From a candidate division KSB3 bacterium (GTDB lineage: Bacteria; Moduliflexota; Moduliflexia; Moduliflexales; Moduliflexaceae): a DNA stretch of 64,000 bases. The stretch lies in NCBI GenBank assembly GCA_002748425.1, contig PDSJ01000031.1:1-64000 (forward strand), given 5' to 3'. A model generated the notes under the pieces. It was not told where the DNA came from, ran no database searches, and was given only the letters and a program-made list of their open reading frames with translations. Position numbers and translations under genes: made by a program. Shown piece after piece: positions 9,073-17,253 of the stretch. Each line of letters begins with the position of its first letter. Within the stretch, counting starts at the first letter, position 1.

Positions 9073-9534
9073 ATGAAATTACATGAATTAACATACACAG
9101 AAGGTTCCAGGTCAAAGAAAAAACGTGTTGGGCGTGGGCCAGGCTCTGGTTGGGGGAAAACCGGCGGAAAAGGTCATAAGGGCCAAAAGGCGCGTTCTGG
9201 GTCCGGAATCCACCCCTGGTCTGAAGGTGGGCAGATGCCTTTGCAGCGTCGTCTGCCCAAGCGCGGATTCACGAATATTTTTAAGAAAGAATATGAGATT
9301 GTGAATGTGTGCTGTCTGGAAGAGAAGTTCGATGCAGGAACGGAAATTACACTCGAATTGCTCAAAGAGGCCAGACTGATCAATCGCCGAAAAGCAGTGA
9401 AAATTCTCGGAGAAGGAGAGTTGACAAAGCCATTTCATGTTCATGCACATGCGTTTAGCAAAAGTGCTGCAGAGAAGATTAAAGCAGTCGGTGGGGACGT
9501 GACCGTCGAGACAAAAGACGTGAAAAGCTCGTAA
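9073..9534 (+). CDS. rplO: 50S ribosomal protein L15
   Basis: 153 residues from ATG 9073, giving [20 protein letters not shown]. The glycine- and basic-rich N-terminal tail ([22 protein letters not shown]) and [18 protein letters not shown] are diagnostic of uL15. The C-terminal half ([23 protein letters not shown]) folds as the globular domain. It lies just before secY as in most bacteria. The Shine-Dalgarno is poor. Confidence 0.96.
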   Translation: MKLHELTYTEGSRSKKKRVGRGPGSGWGKTGGKGHKGQKARSGSGIHPWSEGGQMPLQRRLPKRGFTNIFKKEYEIVNVCCLEEKFDAGTEITLELLKEARLINRRKAVKILGEGELTKPFHVHAHAFSKSAAEKIKAVGGDVTVETKDVKSS

Positions 9535-9563
9535 TAATCTTGTTAGAGAGGGGACTAGAAACA

Positions 9564-10871
9564 GTGCTTCAGGTATTCCAAAACATATTCAAAATTCCGG
9601 AATTGAAACGGCGCATTTTAATTACGCTTGGGTTCCTGACCGTCTATCGCTTTGGTGCTCATATTCCTACTCCTGGGGTTGACGCTCAGGTCTTGTCGTC
9701 GATTTTCGAGTCGGCTCAGGGGACAGTGCTTGGCATGGTGGATCTTTTCACCGGAGGAGCCTTAAAGCGCCTGACTGTTTTTGCGCTTGGGATTATGCCG
9801 TATATCAGCGCATCCATTATTCTTCAACTGCTCACTGTGGTGGTTCCGTATCTTGAGCGTTTGGCAAAAGAAGGCGAGCAGGGACGGAAAAAGATTACCC
9901 AGTATACTCGTTACGGCACCGTTGTCCTGAGCGCTGTGCAGGCGCTTGGCATCAGCATTGGTCTGGAAAGTATGCAGGGCCCGGCCGGACTTCCTGTTGT
10001 TCCAAACCCTGGTTGGCCGTTCCGTCTAACAACGCTGATTACGCTTACTGCAGGAACTGCGTTTATTATGTGGCTTGGTGAGCAAATAACCGAACGCGGT
10101 ATTGGCAATGGAATTTCATTAATTATCTTTGCTGGAATCGTGACCCGTCTTCCATCGGCTGTAGCAAGCACGATTCAGTCTGTTCAACGAGGAGATTTTG
10201 CGCTGTTTTCACTGCTCGGAATGCTGATTGTCATGGCGCTTGTCGTTGCAGCGGTAATTTTGATGCAGCAAGGGGTTCGGAAAATTCCGGTACAATATGC
10301 GAAACGTGTGGTCGGTCGTCGAATTTACGGAGGGCAGAGTACGCATATCCCCCTTAAAGTCAATACTGCCGGCGTGATTCCGGTGATTTTTGCCTCATCG
10401 ATTATTGTGTTTCCGGCGACAGTGGCGAAATTTGTTGATAAGCCCTGGATGCAGGCGGTGGCTGAGCAATTGTCTCCGGGCCATGTGCTCTACACAGTCC
10501 TGTATGCGACATTAATCATTTTCTTTGCATATTTTTATACGGCGATTGTGTTTAATCCAACCGATTTAGCAGAGAATATGAAAAAATACGGTGGATATAT
10601 TCCGGGAGTGCGTCCCGGGAAACGGACTGCCACGTATATTGATTCGGTCTTGACGAGAATCACGTTGGCTGGGGCGATCTTTCTGGCCTTAATTGCGATT
10701 CTCCCGCAGTTTCTCATTCAGTCTTTGAATGTTCCATTCTATTTTGGCGGAACGGCATTACTGATTGTCGTCGGTGTGGCCCTGGATACGATGCAGCAGA
10801 TCGAATCGCATCTCCTCACACGCCACTATGAAGGTTTTATGAAAAAAGGGAAACTACGCGGACGACGATAA
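9564..10871 (+). CDS. secY: Protein translocase subunit SecY
   Basis: 435 residues from GTG 9564 (Shine-Dalgarno GAGAGGGG about 10 bases upstream); the product then begins [18 protein letters not shown], the typical SecY start. Ten membrane segments are expected. Recognisable blocks are the plug region (TPGVDAQ, near residues 47-53), [15 protein letters not shown] in TM2 and the cytoplasmic loops needed for ribosome and SecA docking ([21 protein letters not shown]). SecY forms the conducting channel for secreted and membrane proteins. adk and map, which often follow secY, are absent; infA comes next. Confidence 0.97.
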   Translation: MLQVFQNIFKIPELKRRILITLGFLTVYRFGAHIPTPGVDAQVLSSIFESAQGTVLGMVDLFTGGALKRLTVFALGIMPYISASIILQLLTVVVPYLERLAKEGEQGRKKITQYTRYGTVVLSAVQALGISIGLESMQGPAGLPVVPNPGWPFRLTTLITLTAGTAFIMWLGEQITERGIGNGISLIIFAGIVTRLPSAVASTIQSVQRGDFALFSLLGMLIVMALVVAAVILMQQGVRKIPVQYAKRVVGRRIYGGQSTHIPLKVNTAGVIPVIFASSIIVFPATVAKFVDKPWMQAVAEQLSPGHVLYTVLYATLIIFFAYFYTAIVFNPTDLAENMKKYGGYIPGVRPGKRTATYIDSVLTRITLAGAIFLALIAILPQFLIQSLNVPFYFGGTALLIVVGVALDTMQQIESHLLTRHYEGFMKKGKLRGRR

Positions 10872-10941
10872 ATACGGTGTTTGTTCTCTGGAACTTTTCG
10901 TCCTGAGAGCGAACGACTGGGACACTGCGAACAGAAAAGTT

Positions 10942-11160
10942 ATGTCAAAAGAAGATGTTATCCAAGTTGAAGGAACGGTCATTGAGCCATTACCGAACGC
11001 AATGTTTAAGGTTGAGCTTGATAATGGGCATAAGGTCTTAGCTCATATATCGGGGAAAATGAGAAAGCATTTTATTCGAATTCTTCCAGGAGATAAAGTG
11101 TCGGTGGAATTATCCCCTTACGATCTCTCCCGAGGACGTATCACGTATCGGTATAAATAA
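10942..11160 (+). CDS. infA: Translation initiation factor IF-1
   Basis: 72 residues, the exact IF-1 length. The OB-fold signature [40 protein letters not shown] and [18 protein letters not shown] is complete. IF-1 occupies the ribosomal A site during initiation. It lies between secY and rpmJ. No clear Shine-Dalgarno precedes the ATG. Confidence 0.97.
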   Translation: MSKEDVIQVEGTVIEPLPNAMFKVELDNGHKVLAHISGKMRKHFIRILPGDKVSVELSPYDLSRGRITYRYK

Positions 11161-11278
11161 GGTATACGCGCCCAGGTCGGCATTATGTCACAATCTGGAA
11201 GCTGTGTCGTGCGCGTGGAAAGGAAGAAGAAGGCTTAGTCGTTGCTTTGAGTGGATAGCAGTAAGGTAGGTACACACT

Positions 11279-11392
11279 ATGAAAGTACGCGCATCAGTCA
11301 AGAAAATTTGCGATAAGTGTAGAATTATTAAACGAAAGGGGATCGTTCGGGTTATCTGTGAAAATCCTCGTCATAAACAACGGCAGGGGTAG
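11279..11392 (+). CDS. rpmJ: 50S ribosomal protein L36
   Basis: A 37-residue gene: [20 protein letters not shown] then [17 protein letters not shown]. The zinc-binding C+ form is shown by Cys11, Cys14, Cys27 and His32. L36 packs against 23S rRNA in the large subunit. GTAAGGTAGG upstream can serve as ribosome-binding site. It sits in the conserved infA-rpmJ-rpsM order. Confidence 0.96.
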   Translation: MKVRASVKKICDKCRIIKRKGIVRVICENPRHKQRQG

Positions 11393-11494
11393 CTTGTTTC
11401 TGAGCTGAAGTCGACGTGTTTTATGCTCTCACGCTTCCACTGTTGACTGTAATCATTTCAGATTTTTCAGATACTTTTTGCAGGAGGGTGTTCC

Positions 11495-11875
11495 TTGGCT
11501 AGAATTGCCGGCATTGATTTGCCAAAAAGTAAACGGATTGAAGTTGGATTAACCTATATCTTTGGCATTGGGCGGTCAACATCGTTGAAAATGTTGGCTC
11601 AGACAGGTATAGATCCCAATAAACGGGTGCACGAACTGTCAGATGAAGAGGTCAATTTGCTGCGAAGCCTCATTGTTGAAGATGAAGGCTTTCATGTAGA
11701 AGGCGATTTGCGGCGTGAAATTTCTCTGAATATCAAACGCCTGATGGACATCGGATGTTATCGTGGTCTGCGCCATCGACGTGGATTGCCTGTGCGCGGA
11801 CAGCGGACGAAAACGAATTCGCGGACCCGTAAGGGGCCGAAACGAGGTATTGGCGGAAAGAAAAAGAGAAAATAA
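11495..11875 (+). CDS. rpsM: 30S ribosomal protein S13
   Basis: 126 residues from a TTG at 11495 with a strong Shine-Dalgarno (CAGGAGGG). [20 protein letters not shown], the helix-two-turn-helix region and the basic tail [20 protein letters not shown] identify uS13. It contacts the P-site tRNA and the large subunit. Gene order S13-S11 is conserved. Confidence 0.97.
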   Translation: MARIAGIDLPKSKRIEVGLTYIFGIGRSTSLKMLAQTGIDPNKRVHELSDEEVNLLRSLIVEDEGFHVEGDLRREISLNIKRLMDIGCYRGLRHRRGLPVRGQRTKTNSRTRKGPKRGIGGKKKRK

Positions 11876-11983
11876 TTGTGGGATTATTTGAGAATAACGC
11901 TGATTAACGTGAGCCTGCCGGCTGAGTTTTCGCGCATCGCCGCAAAATTTTAGTCTGCTGCCGCAACGTTCTGGAATTATAAG

Positions 11984-12388
11984 ATGGCAAAAGGGCAAAA
12001 AAAAGGCGCCGTATCAAAAAAGAAACGGCGTGAGTTGTTGAATATCGACCGAGGCGTCGCACATGTTCAAAGCACATTTAATAACACGATTGTGACGATT
12101 AGTGATCTGAACGGGAATACGATTTCCTGGTCGAGCGCTGGTAGTATCGGATATAAAGGCTCCCGGAAAAATACGCCGTTCGCCGCGCAGATGGCTGCAA
12201 AAGAGTGCGGAAAAAAAGCGTTGGATCTCGGAATGCGGCAGGTGGAAGTGTATGTTAAAGGCCCTGGCGCCGGGCGTGAAGCCGCAATTCGGGCCTTGCA
12301 AGCTGTCGGACTGGATGTCAAGGCCATTAAAGATGTGACCCCAATTCCCCATAATGGCTGCCGCCCACCGAAGAGAAGACGTGTCTAG
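11984..12388 (+). CDS. rpsK: 30S ribosomal protein S11
   Basis: 134 residues with [43 protein letters not shown] and the C-terminal [18 protein letters not shown], all standard for uS11. S11 forms the platform of the small subunit near the E site. In most bacteria rpsD would follow; here a 202-bp spacer leads directly to rpoA. Confidence 0.97.
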   Translation: MAKGQKKGAVSKKKRRELLNIDRGVAHVQSTFNNTIVTISDLNGNTISWSSAGSIGYKGSRKNTPFAAQMAAKECGKKALDLGMRQVEVYVKGPGAGREAAIRALQAVGLDVKAIKDVTPIPHNGCRPPKRRRV

Positions 12389-12521
12389 CTGCTGTATGGC
12401 ATCCGGAAATAGAGAAGATTCTCCTGGATAAATACGATGGTGGAGGAACGTCACTGTCACGATATTCAGATTCTGTTTGCTGACACTGTCGAGTCGTTAT
12501 ATTCAGAGTAAGAGTTGTGTG

Positions 12522-12561
12522 AGAGAACGTAGTATGCTTCTGTCTTCATTCGTTCTCTTTT
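12522..12561 (+). terminator. Candidate attenuator/terminator hairpin between rpsK and rpoA
   Basis: AGAGAACG (12522-12529) pairs perfectly with CGTTCTCT (12551-12558) around a 21-base loop, followed by TTT. The stem is only 8 bp and the T tract is short, so it is more likely a partial terminator or a regulatory structure in the rpoA leader than a full stop. It lies exactly where rpsD is missing. Confidence 0.4.
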
Positions 12562-12590
12562 AACCTATACTAAGGACGCGAAGGTGTTTC

Positions 12591-13622
12591 ATGCAACATT
12601 GGAAGGGAATTCAAAAATCAAAAAATCTAGAATGTGATCGAAATAGTTTGACTGGATCATACGGCAAGTTTTTCGCTGAACCGTTTGAACGAGGTTTCGG
12701 GACGACAGTAGGGCACTCCCTTCGTCGAATTCTGTTGTCTTCGCTTCATGGTGCCGCTGTGACAGGCCTTCTTGTCGAAGGGCTCTCAGATGAGTTTTCT
12801 TCGCTCCCAGGAGTGCATGAAGAAACGCAAGAACTGCTTTTAAATATTAAAGCACTCTGCTTCAAAGTGCTGGATAAGGACGTTCTGGGACAAGGGCTAA
12901 GCTGTCGGCTTGATGTGAAAAACTCTTCAGGACGGACTTTGGTGGTAACAGGGGCTGATATCCAGTGTGATGAAGATGTCGTCAAATTGTTGAATCCTGC
13001 GCTTCCGTTAGCAACGCTGGAAAAGCACAGCGAGCTGCATGCTGAACTTCGGCTGGAGTTGGGACGGGGCTATGTTCCTGCTGAAGCCTTCAGACTGAGA
13101 CCAGAGCAGCCAGAGAATATGCTTTTTGTCGATGCCGTGTTCAGTCCGGTGACAAACGTTGAGTTCTTTGTTGAACCGACACGTATTGGCCGGCGAACCG
13201 ATTTCGATAAGCTGACTCTGGAAGTGTCGACTGACGGCACAATTTCACCGGTTGAAGCGGTCGGTCATGGGGCCGGAATTCTTACTCGGCATTTAGACGG
13301 ACTCATTACCTTTGAGGAAGAAATTGAAGAGGAGATCGTTGAACATGAAGAAGAGGAAACGGTCAACGAACATTTATTCCGCAGTGTCGATGAACTGGAA
13401 TTATCGGTTCGCTCGAACAATTGCCTGAAGAATGCAGACATCAGCACGATTGGAGAGCTGGTACAGAAGACGGAAGCCGAGATGCTGAAAACGCGGAATT
13501 TTGGAAAAAAATCATTGAATGAGATTAAAGCGATCCTGACAGAAATGGGCTTGTCACTAGGGATGAAGCTTGAAAATTTTCCACAGCCTCCGCAAGATGA
13601 TGATGCGGACGATATGTCATAA
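12591..13622 (+). CDS. rpoA: RNA polymerase alpha subunit
   Basis: 343 residues, slightly longer than the usual 310-335. The N-terminal assembly domain shows [20 protein letters not shown] and [17 protein letters not shown]. The C-terminal domain begins about residue 262 ([18 protein letters not shown]) and includes [21 protein letters not shown], the surface that contacts UP elements and activators. The linker between them is strongly acidic ([15 protein letters not shown], roughly residues 242-257), and the tail ends with [15 protein letters not shown] serves as ribosome-binding site. It lies in the alpha operon between S11 and L17. Confidence 0.97.
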   Translation: MQHWKGIQKSKNLECDRNSLTGSYGKFFAEPFERGFGTTVGHSLRRILLSSLHGAAVTGLLVEGLSDEFSSLPGVHEETQELLLNIKALCFKVLDKDVLGQGLSCRLDVKNSSGRTLVVTGADIQCDEDVVKLLNPALPLATLEKHSELHAELRLELGRGYVPAEAFRLRPEQPENMLFVDAVFSPVTNVEFFVEPTRIGRRTDFDKLTLEVSTDGTISPVEAVGHGAGILTRHLDGLITFEEEIEEEIVEHEEEETVNEHLFRSVDELELSVRSNNCLKNADISTIGELVQKTEAEMLKTRNFGKKSLNEIKAILTEMGLSLGMKLENFPQPPQDDDADDMS

Positions 13623-13669
13623 ACGATTCACGGGTTATTAATTCGGAGAGATAGAGGGTTGATAAGGTC

Positions 13670-14026
13670 ATGCGCCATAGAAAAGCGGGAAAAAAATTAA
13701 GCAGAAATGCCAGCCATCGAAGGGCTTTATTGAGAAATCTTGTGACGGAATTGCTTCGTCATGGCAGAATCAAAACAACGCTTGCCAGAGCCAAAGCTTT
13801 ACGAAGCCCGGCAGAAAAAATGATTACCTTGGGGAAACGGGGTGATTTACACGCTCGACGTCAAGCGCTGTCTTACATTCAAAGCAAAGACGTTGTTCAC
13901 GAACTGTTTGATACGATTGCTGCGAAATATACGGATCGACATGGAGGATATACACGTATCTTTAAGTTGGGGCAGCGCAAAGGTGATGCTGCTCCCATCG
14001 CGATTATCGAGCTCGTTGAAGACTAA
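13670..14026 (+). CDS. rplQ: 50S ribosomal protein L17
   Basis: 118 residues with [39 protein letters not shown] and the C-terminal [22 protein letters not shown], matching bL17. It is the last gene of the alpha operon. The next gene is convergent, so the superoperon very probably ends here. Confidence 0.97.
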   Translation: MRHRKAGKKLSRNASHRRALLRNLVTELLRHGRIKTTLARAKALRSPAEKMITLGKRGDLHARRQALSYIQSKDVVHELFDTIAAKYTDRHGGYTRIFKLGQRKGDAAPIAIIELVED

Positions 14027-14050
14027 CAGGACGAAGTCGTAAATGATCTG

Positions 14051-14088
14051 AACAGAGGACTGCTTCCATTTGGAGCGCATCCTCTGTT
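14051..14088. terminator. Hairpin in the rplQ / exosortase convergent gap
   Basis: AACAGAGGA (14051-14059) is the exact reverse complement of TCCTCTGTT (14080-14088) with a 20-base loop. It lies between two convergent genes and is the best candidate for ending ribosomal operon transcription. There is no clear run of T afterwards, so termination may not be of the simple intrinsic type. Confidence 0.4.
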
Positions 14089-14139
14089 GTCTGTCTGGAC
14101 AGGCAGCCCTTCCTTATTTCCCTCCTTCCTCGTGAATTA

Positions 14140-15015
14140 TTATGGGGATGTTTTAGTGTGTTTCGTCGGTGTTGATGGAATCAGCAGGTCGAGCGCTCTG
14201 CTGAGCAGATAAAGCAGGATAAACGCGATAACAAATACCATCCAGCCGAAAGATTCATGCAGGATGCCCTCAGCAAACTCTTTGCCCCAGTAATGTGCCA
14301 TAATCCCAGTTACCGTAACCCGGATAATGTTCGTGATCACAGCGATTGGCAATGCAAAGATTGTAAGTATCCACTGTTTCAGACGCGATTCATACATAAG
14401 ATAAGCAAAGAGAGAACTGAGTGCCAGCAACGCCATGATTGAGCGCATGCCGCTGCAAGCTTCTTCGACGGCTAGGGGCCCTGTAGAGACGTACAAGATA
14501 TTGCCCTCACGGTATAGTGCGACCCCTGCCAGCGGAATGAGCTTTGCTGAAATAATCGACACGAATAACTGTAGTTGGAAGGCGATTCCTTTATAAATAA
14601 TTGCCGGCACGGGAACCATGAACGCCAGAAAGACGATCGGAAACAGGAGCTCTCGAAAAAAGGCTTTTCCATAGAGGTACAGAACCAGACCTGCGATGAC
14701 GATGACGAGAGAAAAGCGTCTTAAAAACCACTCGACCCCAATCGTGCCGACGACATACATGGCAAGCCCTGTCAGCAGAACCGGGAGACCAGACCAGCAA
14801 AGCTGCGGGGAAAGTCTGGCAAGCTTTTTTCGTTTAGTCCAGACAAGGTAGCCTGAGATAAAGGGTACGAGAAAGCCGTGGGAATAGTTGTCATCATGAC
14901 TCCAGTCATAAAGAAACATATGAAAGGTTGGATAGTACAACAGGATCATCAGTAATGAAAGAACCAGCAATTGGCTCAATTGGGGATTCAAAAATCGTGT
15001 ACGAGCTGTGTTCAC
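14140..15015 (-). CDS. Exosortase (membrane transpeptidase)
   Basis: 291 residues, highly hydrophobic with about eight membrane segments. The exosortase catalytic triad is visible: Cys in VEEACSGMRSIMALL, Arg in ITNIIRVTVTGIMAHYWG and His in EGILHESFGWMVF. The N-terminal NYSHGFLVPFISGYLVW motif is also characteristic. Exosortases process C-terminal sorting signals such as PEP-CTERM and usually act with exopolysaccharide export. The C-terminal EpsI-type domain found in some members is absent. No PEP-CTERM substrate or polysaccharide gene lies next to it here. Start GTG with AGGAGG 9 bases upstream; a strong promoter lies at 15132-15159. Confidence 0.93.
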   Translation of the reverse strand: MNTARTRFLNPQLSQLLVLSLLMILLYYPTFHMFLYDWSHDDNYSHGFLVPFISGYLVWTKRKKLARLSPQLCWSGLPVLLTGLAMYVVGTIGVEWFLRRFSLVIVIAGLVLYLYGKAFFRELLFPIVFLAFMVPVPAIIYKGIAFQLQLFVSIISAKLIPLAGVALYREGNILYVSTGPLAVEEACSGMRSIMALLALSSLFAYLMYESRLKQWILTIFALPIAVITNIIRVTVTGIMAHYWGKEFAEGILHESFGWMVFVIAFILLYLLSRALDLLIPSTPTKHTKTSP

Positions 15016-15131
15016 GGATATAAGCCTCCTTTATAGAGTGTATAGAATATATACTGCGTAAAATGCTATTGCCATGCTGTTGATACTAGCTTTTTATGTG
15101 ACGCGCATACTTATTTTTTGTTTAGAACTAT

Positions 15132-15159
15132 AGTATATATGTATATGGGCTTCTGTCAA
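15132..15159 (-). promoter_or_regulatory. Sigma-70-type promoter for the exosortase gene
   Basis: On the minus strand TTGACA (15159-15154) and TATACT (15137-15132) are separated by 16 bases, a near-consensus housekeeping promoter. The predicted transcript starts about 110 bases before the GTG of the exosortase gene. Confidence 0.6.
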
Positions 15160-15208
15160 TTCGAAAGTCCTGAAAAACTGATGGAGCCCCCATTTTTTCG
15201 CTTTTCTC

Positions 15209-15237
15209 TTGACAAATTTTGGGGACGCTTGTAAGCG
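15209..15237 (+). promoter_or_regulatory. Possible rnpB promoter
   Basis: A perfect TTGACA at 15209-15214 lies 17 bases before TAAGCG (15232-15237). The -10 match is weak, but the distance to the 5' end of the RNase P RNA is right. It would be divergent from the exosortase promoter about 50 bp away. Confidence 0.4.
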
Positions 15238-15258
15238 TTGTGGGAGATTGGACAGCTT

Positions 15259-15630
15259 GAAGCAGATTGGATAATCGCTGGTGTCTGTGTCGAGATACCA
15301 GAGGAAAGTCCGAGCTCCACAGAGCAGGGTGCTGGGTAACACCCAGGCGGAGCGATCCGACGGAAAGTGCCACAGAAAATATACAGCCGATGGCCCTGAA
15401 TCCAGGGAACAGGCAATGGTGAAAAGGCGGGGTAAGAGCCCACCGCGGGTCTGGTGACAGAGCTGGCAGGGTAAACCACACCTGGAGCAAGATCGAATAG
15501 AAAAGCGGATGAGGGTGGCTCGCCCGATGCTTTTGGGTTGATCGCTTGAGGTGATCGGTAACGATCATCCCAGATGAATGATTATCGTTCCGGCAACGGA
15601 AAACAGAACTCGGCTTACAGATTTGCTTCG
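15259..15630 (+). ncRNA. rnpB: RNase P RNA, bacterial type A
   Basis: The catalytic RNA of RNase P, which removes 5' leaders from tRNA precursors. Conserved blocks appear in order: GAGGAAAGTCCGAGCTCC (about 15300), CAGGGTGCTGGGTAACACCC, GTGCCACAGAAAATATACAG with CCGATGGC, CAATGGTGAAAAGGCGGGGT, CCACACCTGGAGCAAGATCG, GATGAATGATTATCG and the 3' ACAGAACTCGGCTTAC (15604-15619). Helix P1 forms between GAAGCAGAT (15259-15267) and ATTTGCTTC (15621-15629), which sets approximate ends. The next protein gene starts about 40 bases downstream. Confidence 0.95.
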
Positions 15631-15669
15631 ACTGCTGAACTGATGATACGAGAAGAGGGGAGCGAGAAG

Positions 15670-16302
15670 ATGAAAAAACGCTGTCTTTGGCTTGAAAGGG
15701 TAGTGCTGTGTCTCGTCATATTTGCATCTGTGGGACTGGCGCGGGAGCTTGCGGCGGAGGAACAAACAACCGGATGGTCGAAAGGAGTGAATCTGGGAAG
15801 CGCGTGGTGTTTAGACGGCTATCTGGCGACCGGACTGAGCGGAAGGGTTTTTGTAGAATATGCGCCGTATATTCCTGAAATCGGTGTGAAAATAACCGGA
15901 GGGTATCTTCGCTTTGTCGATGATGTCACGGCAGGGAAAGGCCTTTTCCGGGCTTCGGAAGAAGCGGTGTATGACAACTGGTATCTCACCGGAGGAATGG
16001 TGTATCGTTTTTCTCGGGCCAAAGTGGTGCCGTTTGTGACGGGAAACGTCGGTATCTACCGCTATCGAAAAGAAAAAATTCACGCCGGTGTTGGTCCGAT
16101 TATCGATGGGGAACGGGGCAGTCCGTATACTGTTGTGACGATGCATGAAGGTTATGCCTTTGGAATCAACGGTGGTGGCGGAATTGAGGTCTTTCTTGGT
16201 CAAAAAACATCGCTGAGTCTTGAGAGCATCGTGCACTGCAGCTTTGGCGGAGAAAGTGATCAAATTGTCGATCTGACTGCTATGTTGCGGTTTTTGCCCT
16301 GA
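15670..16302 (+). CDS. Predicted outer-membrane beta-barrel protein
   Basis: 210 residues from ATG 15670, chosen because it begins a clear signal peptide (MKKRCLWLERVVLCLVIFAS, cleavage likely near ELAAEEQ) and has an AGAGGGGAG-like site upstream; an open frame extending to 15574 would overlap the RNase P RNA. The mature part alternates short beta-strand-like segments with glycine (GVKITGGYLRF, NWYLTGGMVYRFS, AFGINGGGGIEVFLGQ) and ends hydrophobically (DLTAMLRFLP). That pattern suggests a small eight-stranded outer-membrane barrel. The specific role is unknown. It may be cotranscribed with rnpB. Confidence 0.65.
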   Translation: MKKRCLWLERVVLCLVIFASVGLARELAAEEQTTGWSKGVNLGSAWCLDGYLATGLSGRVFVEYAPYIPEIGVKITGGYLRFVDDVTAGKGLFRASEEAVYDNWYLTGGMVYRFSRAKVVPFVTGNVGIYRYRKEKIHAGVGPIIDGERGSPYTVVTMHEGYAFGINGGGGIEVFLGQKTSLSLESIVHCSFGGESDQIVDLTAMLRFLP

Positions 16303-16604
16303 GAACGGTGAAAAAATGCAGGAGAACGTGAGCAAGCTTTTTCCTGTGCGAGCTTTCAAACGCCTGAGACAAAGAAAAGCTTGCCTGTCAAAAGAAAAAA
16401 GATCATTTTTTCCTTGCCAATTTTTTCTGAGTATTCTAAAGAGCTTTTCAGTTTTTTCTAGTCCCCAAACTTTCAGGAGTGCTTGATATGGATTGATACA
16501 TTTTTTACGAACGAAGCAGGACTCGTCAGCGAACGATGTCGAGTCTTCCTTCGTTCTCCCACAGGCACGGGACAGACGTCGGCAGACAGAGCATGTACTT
16601 AGGG
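16303..16604. other. Intergenic leader region before rimP
   Basis: This gap holds two inverted repeats. GCAAGCTTTT (16332-16341) pairs exactly with AAAAGCTTGC (16375-16384), and GAAAAAA (16394-16400) pairs with TTTTTTC (16406-16412). Either may terminate the upstream gene. ACGAACGAAG and CTTCCTTCGTT further on (about 16508-16556) can also pair. No gene was seen. Confidence 0.5.
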
Positions 16605-16628
16605 AGTGGGCACGTTGCCCACTTTTTT
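16605..16628 (+). terminator. Terminator-like hairpin in the rimP leader
   Basis: AGTGGGCA (16605-16612), a CGT loop, and TGCCCACT (16616-16623) form a perfect 8-bp hairpin followed by a T tract. It lies about 70 bases before the rimP start codon, on the coding strand. Similar hairpins precede rimP in many bacteria and are thought to attenuate the rimP-nusA-infB operon; applying that here is inference. Confidence 0.65.
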
Positions 16629-16698
16629 GTTTTCATGCGGGCTATTTTTTTGATGCAGAGCATACTACGCGTTCATTGCTGGAGGGGTGAGTCAGGCA

Positions 16699-17184
16699 AT
16701 GGCTGGAAATTCTTCTATTTTAGAGTCTGTAAAAACACTTGTTGAGCCTATTATCAGAAGTCGGCAACTTGAGCTTGTTGATGTCGAATTCAAGCATGAA
16801 GGGCCTGCTAACTATTTACGCATTTTTATTGATAAGTCTGAGGGCGTCACTCTTGATGACTGTCAGGATGTCAGCCGGGAATGTGAACTTGTGCTGGATG
16901 TGGAGAACATTATTCAGACACAATATATTTTAGAAATTTCTTCTCCAGGCCTGGATCGCCCCCTGAAAAAGCTCGAAGACTATCTACGGTTTCAAGGGCA
17001 TCTCGTAAAGATTAAGACATATCGCCCGATTGATGGGCAAAAGACGTTTTTGGGATATCTCCGGGGGGTCTCGGAGGAGGGGCGGGAAACGCCTTTAATG
17101 GTGATTCTTGCAACACAAGATGGTCAAGAGTATCATATCCCGTACGATATGATCGGCTCGGCTCGTTTGGAGGTGGAATTTTAG
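16699..17184 (+). CDS. rimP: Ribosome maturation factor RimP
   Basis: 161 residues from ATG 16699 (GGAGGGG 11 bases upstream; a GTG at 16687 lies inside that site). The N-terminal domain has VDVEFKHEGPANYLRIFIDK and GVTLDDCQDVSRECE, and the middle has the very conserved ISSPGLDRPLKK. RimP assists late maturation of the 30S subunit in the cytoplasm. It opens the classic rimP-nusA-infB-rbfA operon. Confidence 0.95.
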   Translation: MAGNSSILESVKTLVEPIIRSRQLELVDVEFKHEGPANYLRIFIDKSEGVTLDDCQDVSRECELVLDVENIIQTQYILEISSPGLDRPLKKLEDYLRFQGHLVKIKTYRPIDGQKTFLGYLRGVSEEGRETPLMVILATQDGQEYHIPYDMIGSARLEVEF

Positions 17185-17253
17185 ACGGATTAGCACTTTC
17201 TCTCAGGTGATGTGGCTGTTGCTAATCTGAACGTTCTATTTATTAGAAGTATT

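Noticed and set aside
15128..15568. 146-residue open frame on the minus strand over the RNase P RNA
   Set aside because: It lies wholly within conserved rnpB sequence on the other strand; the frame is accidental.
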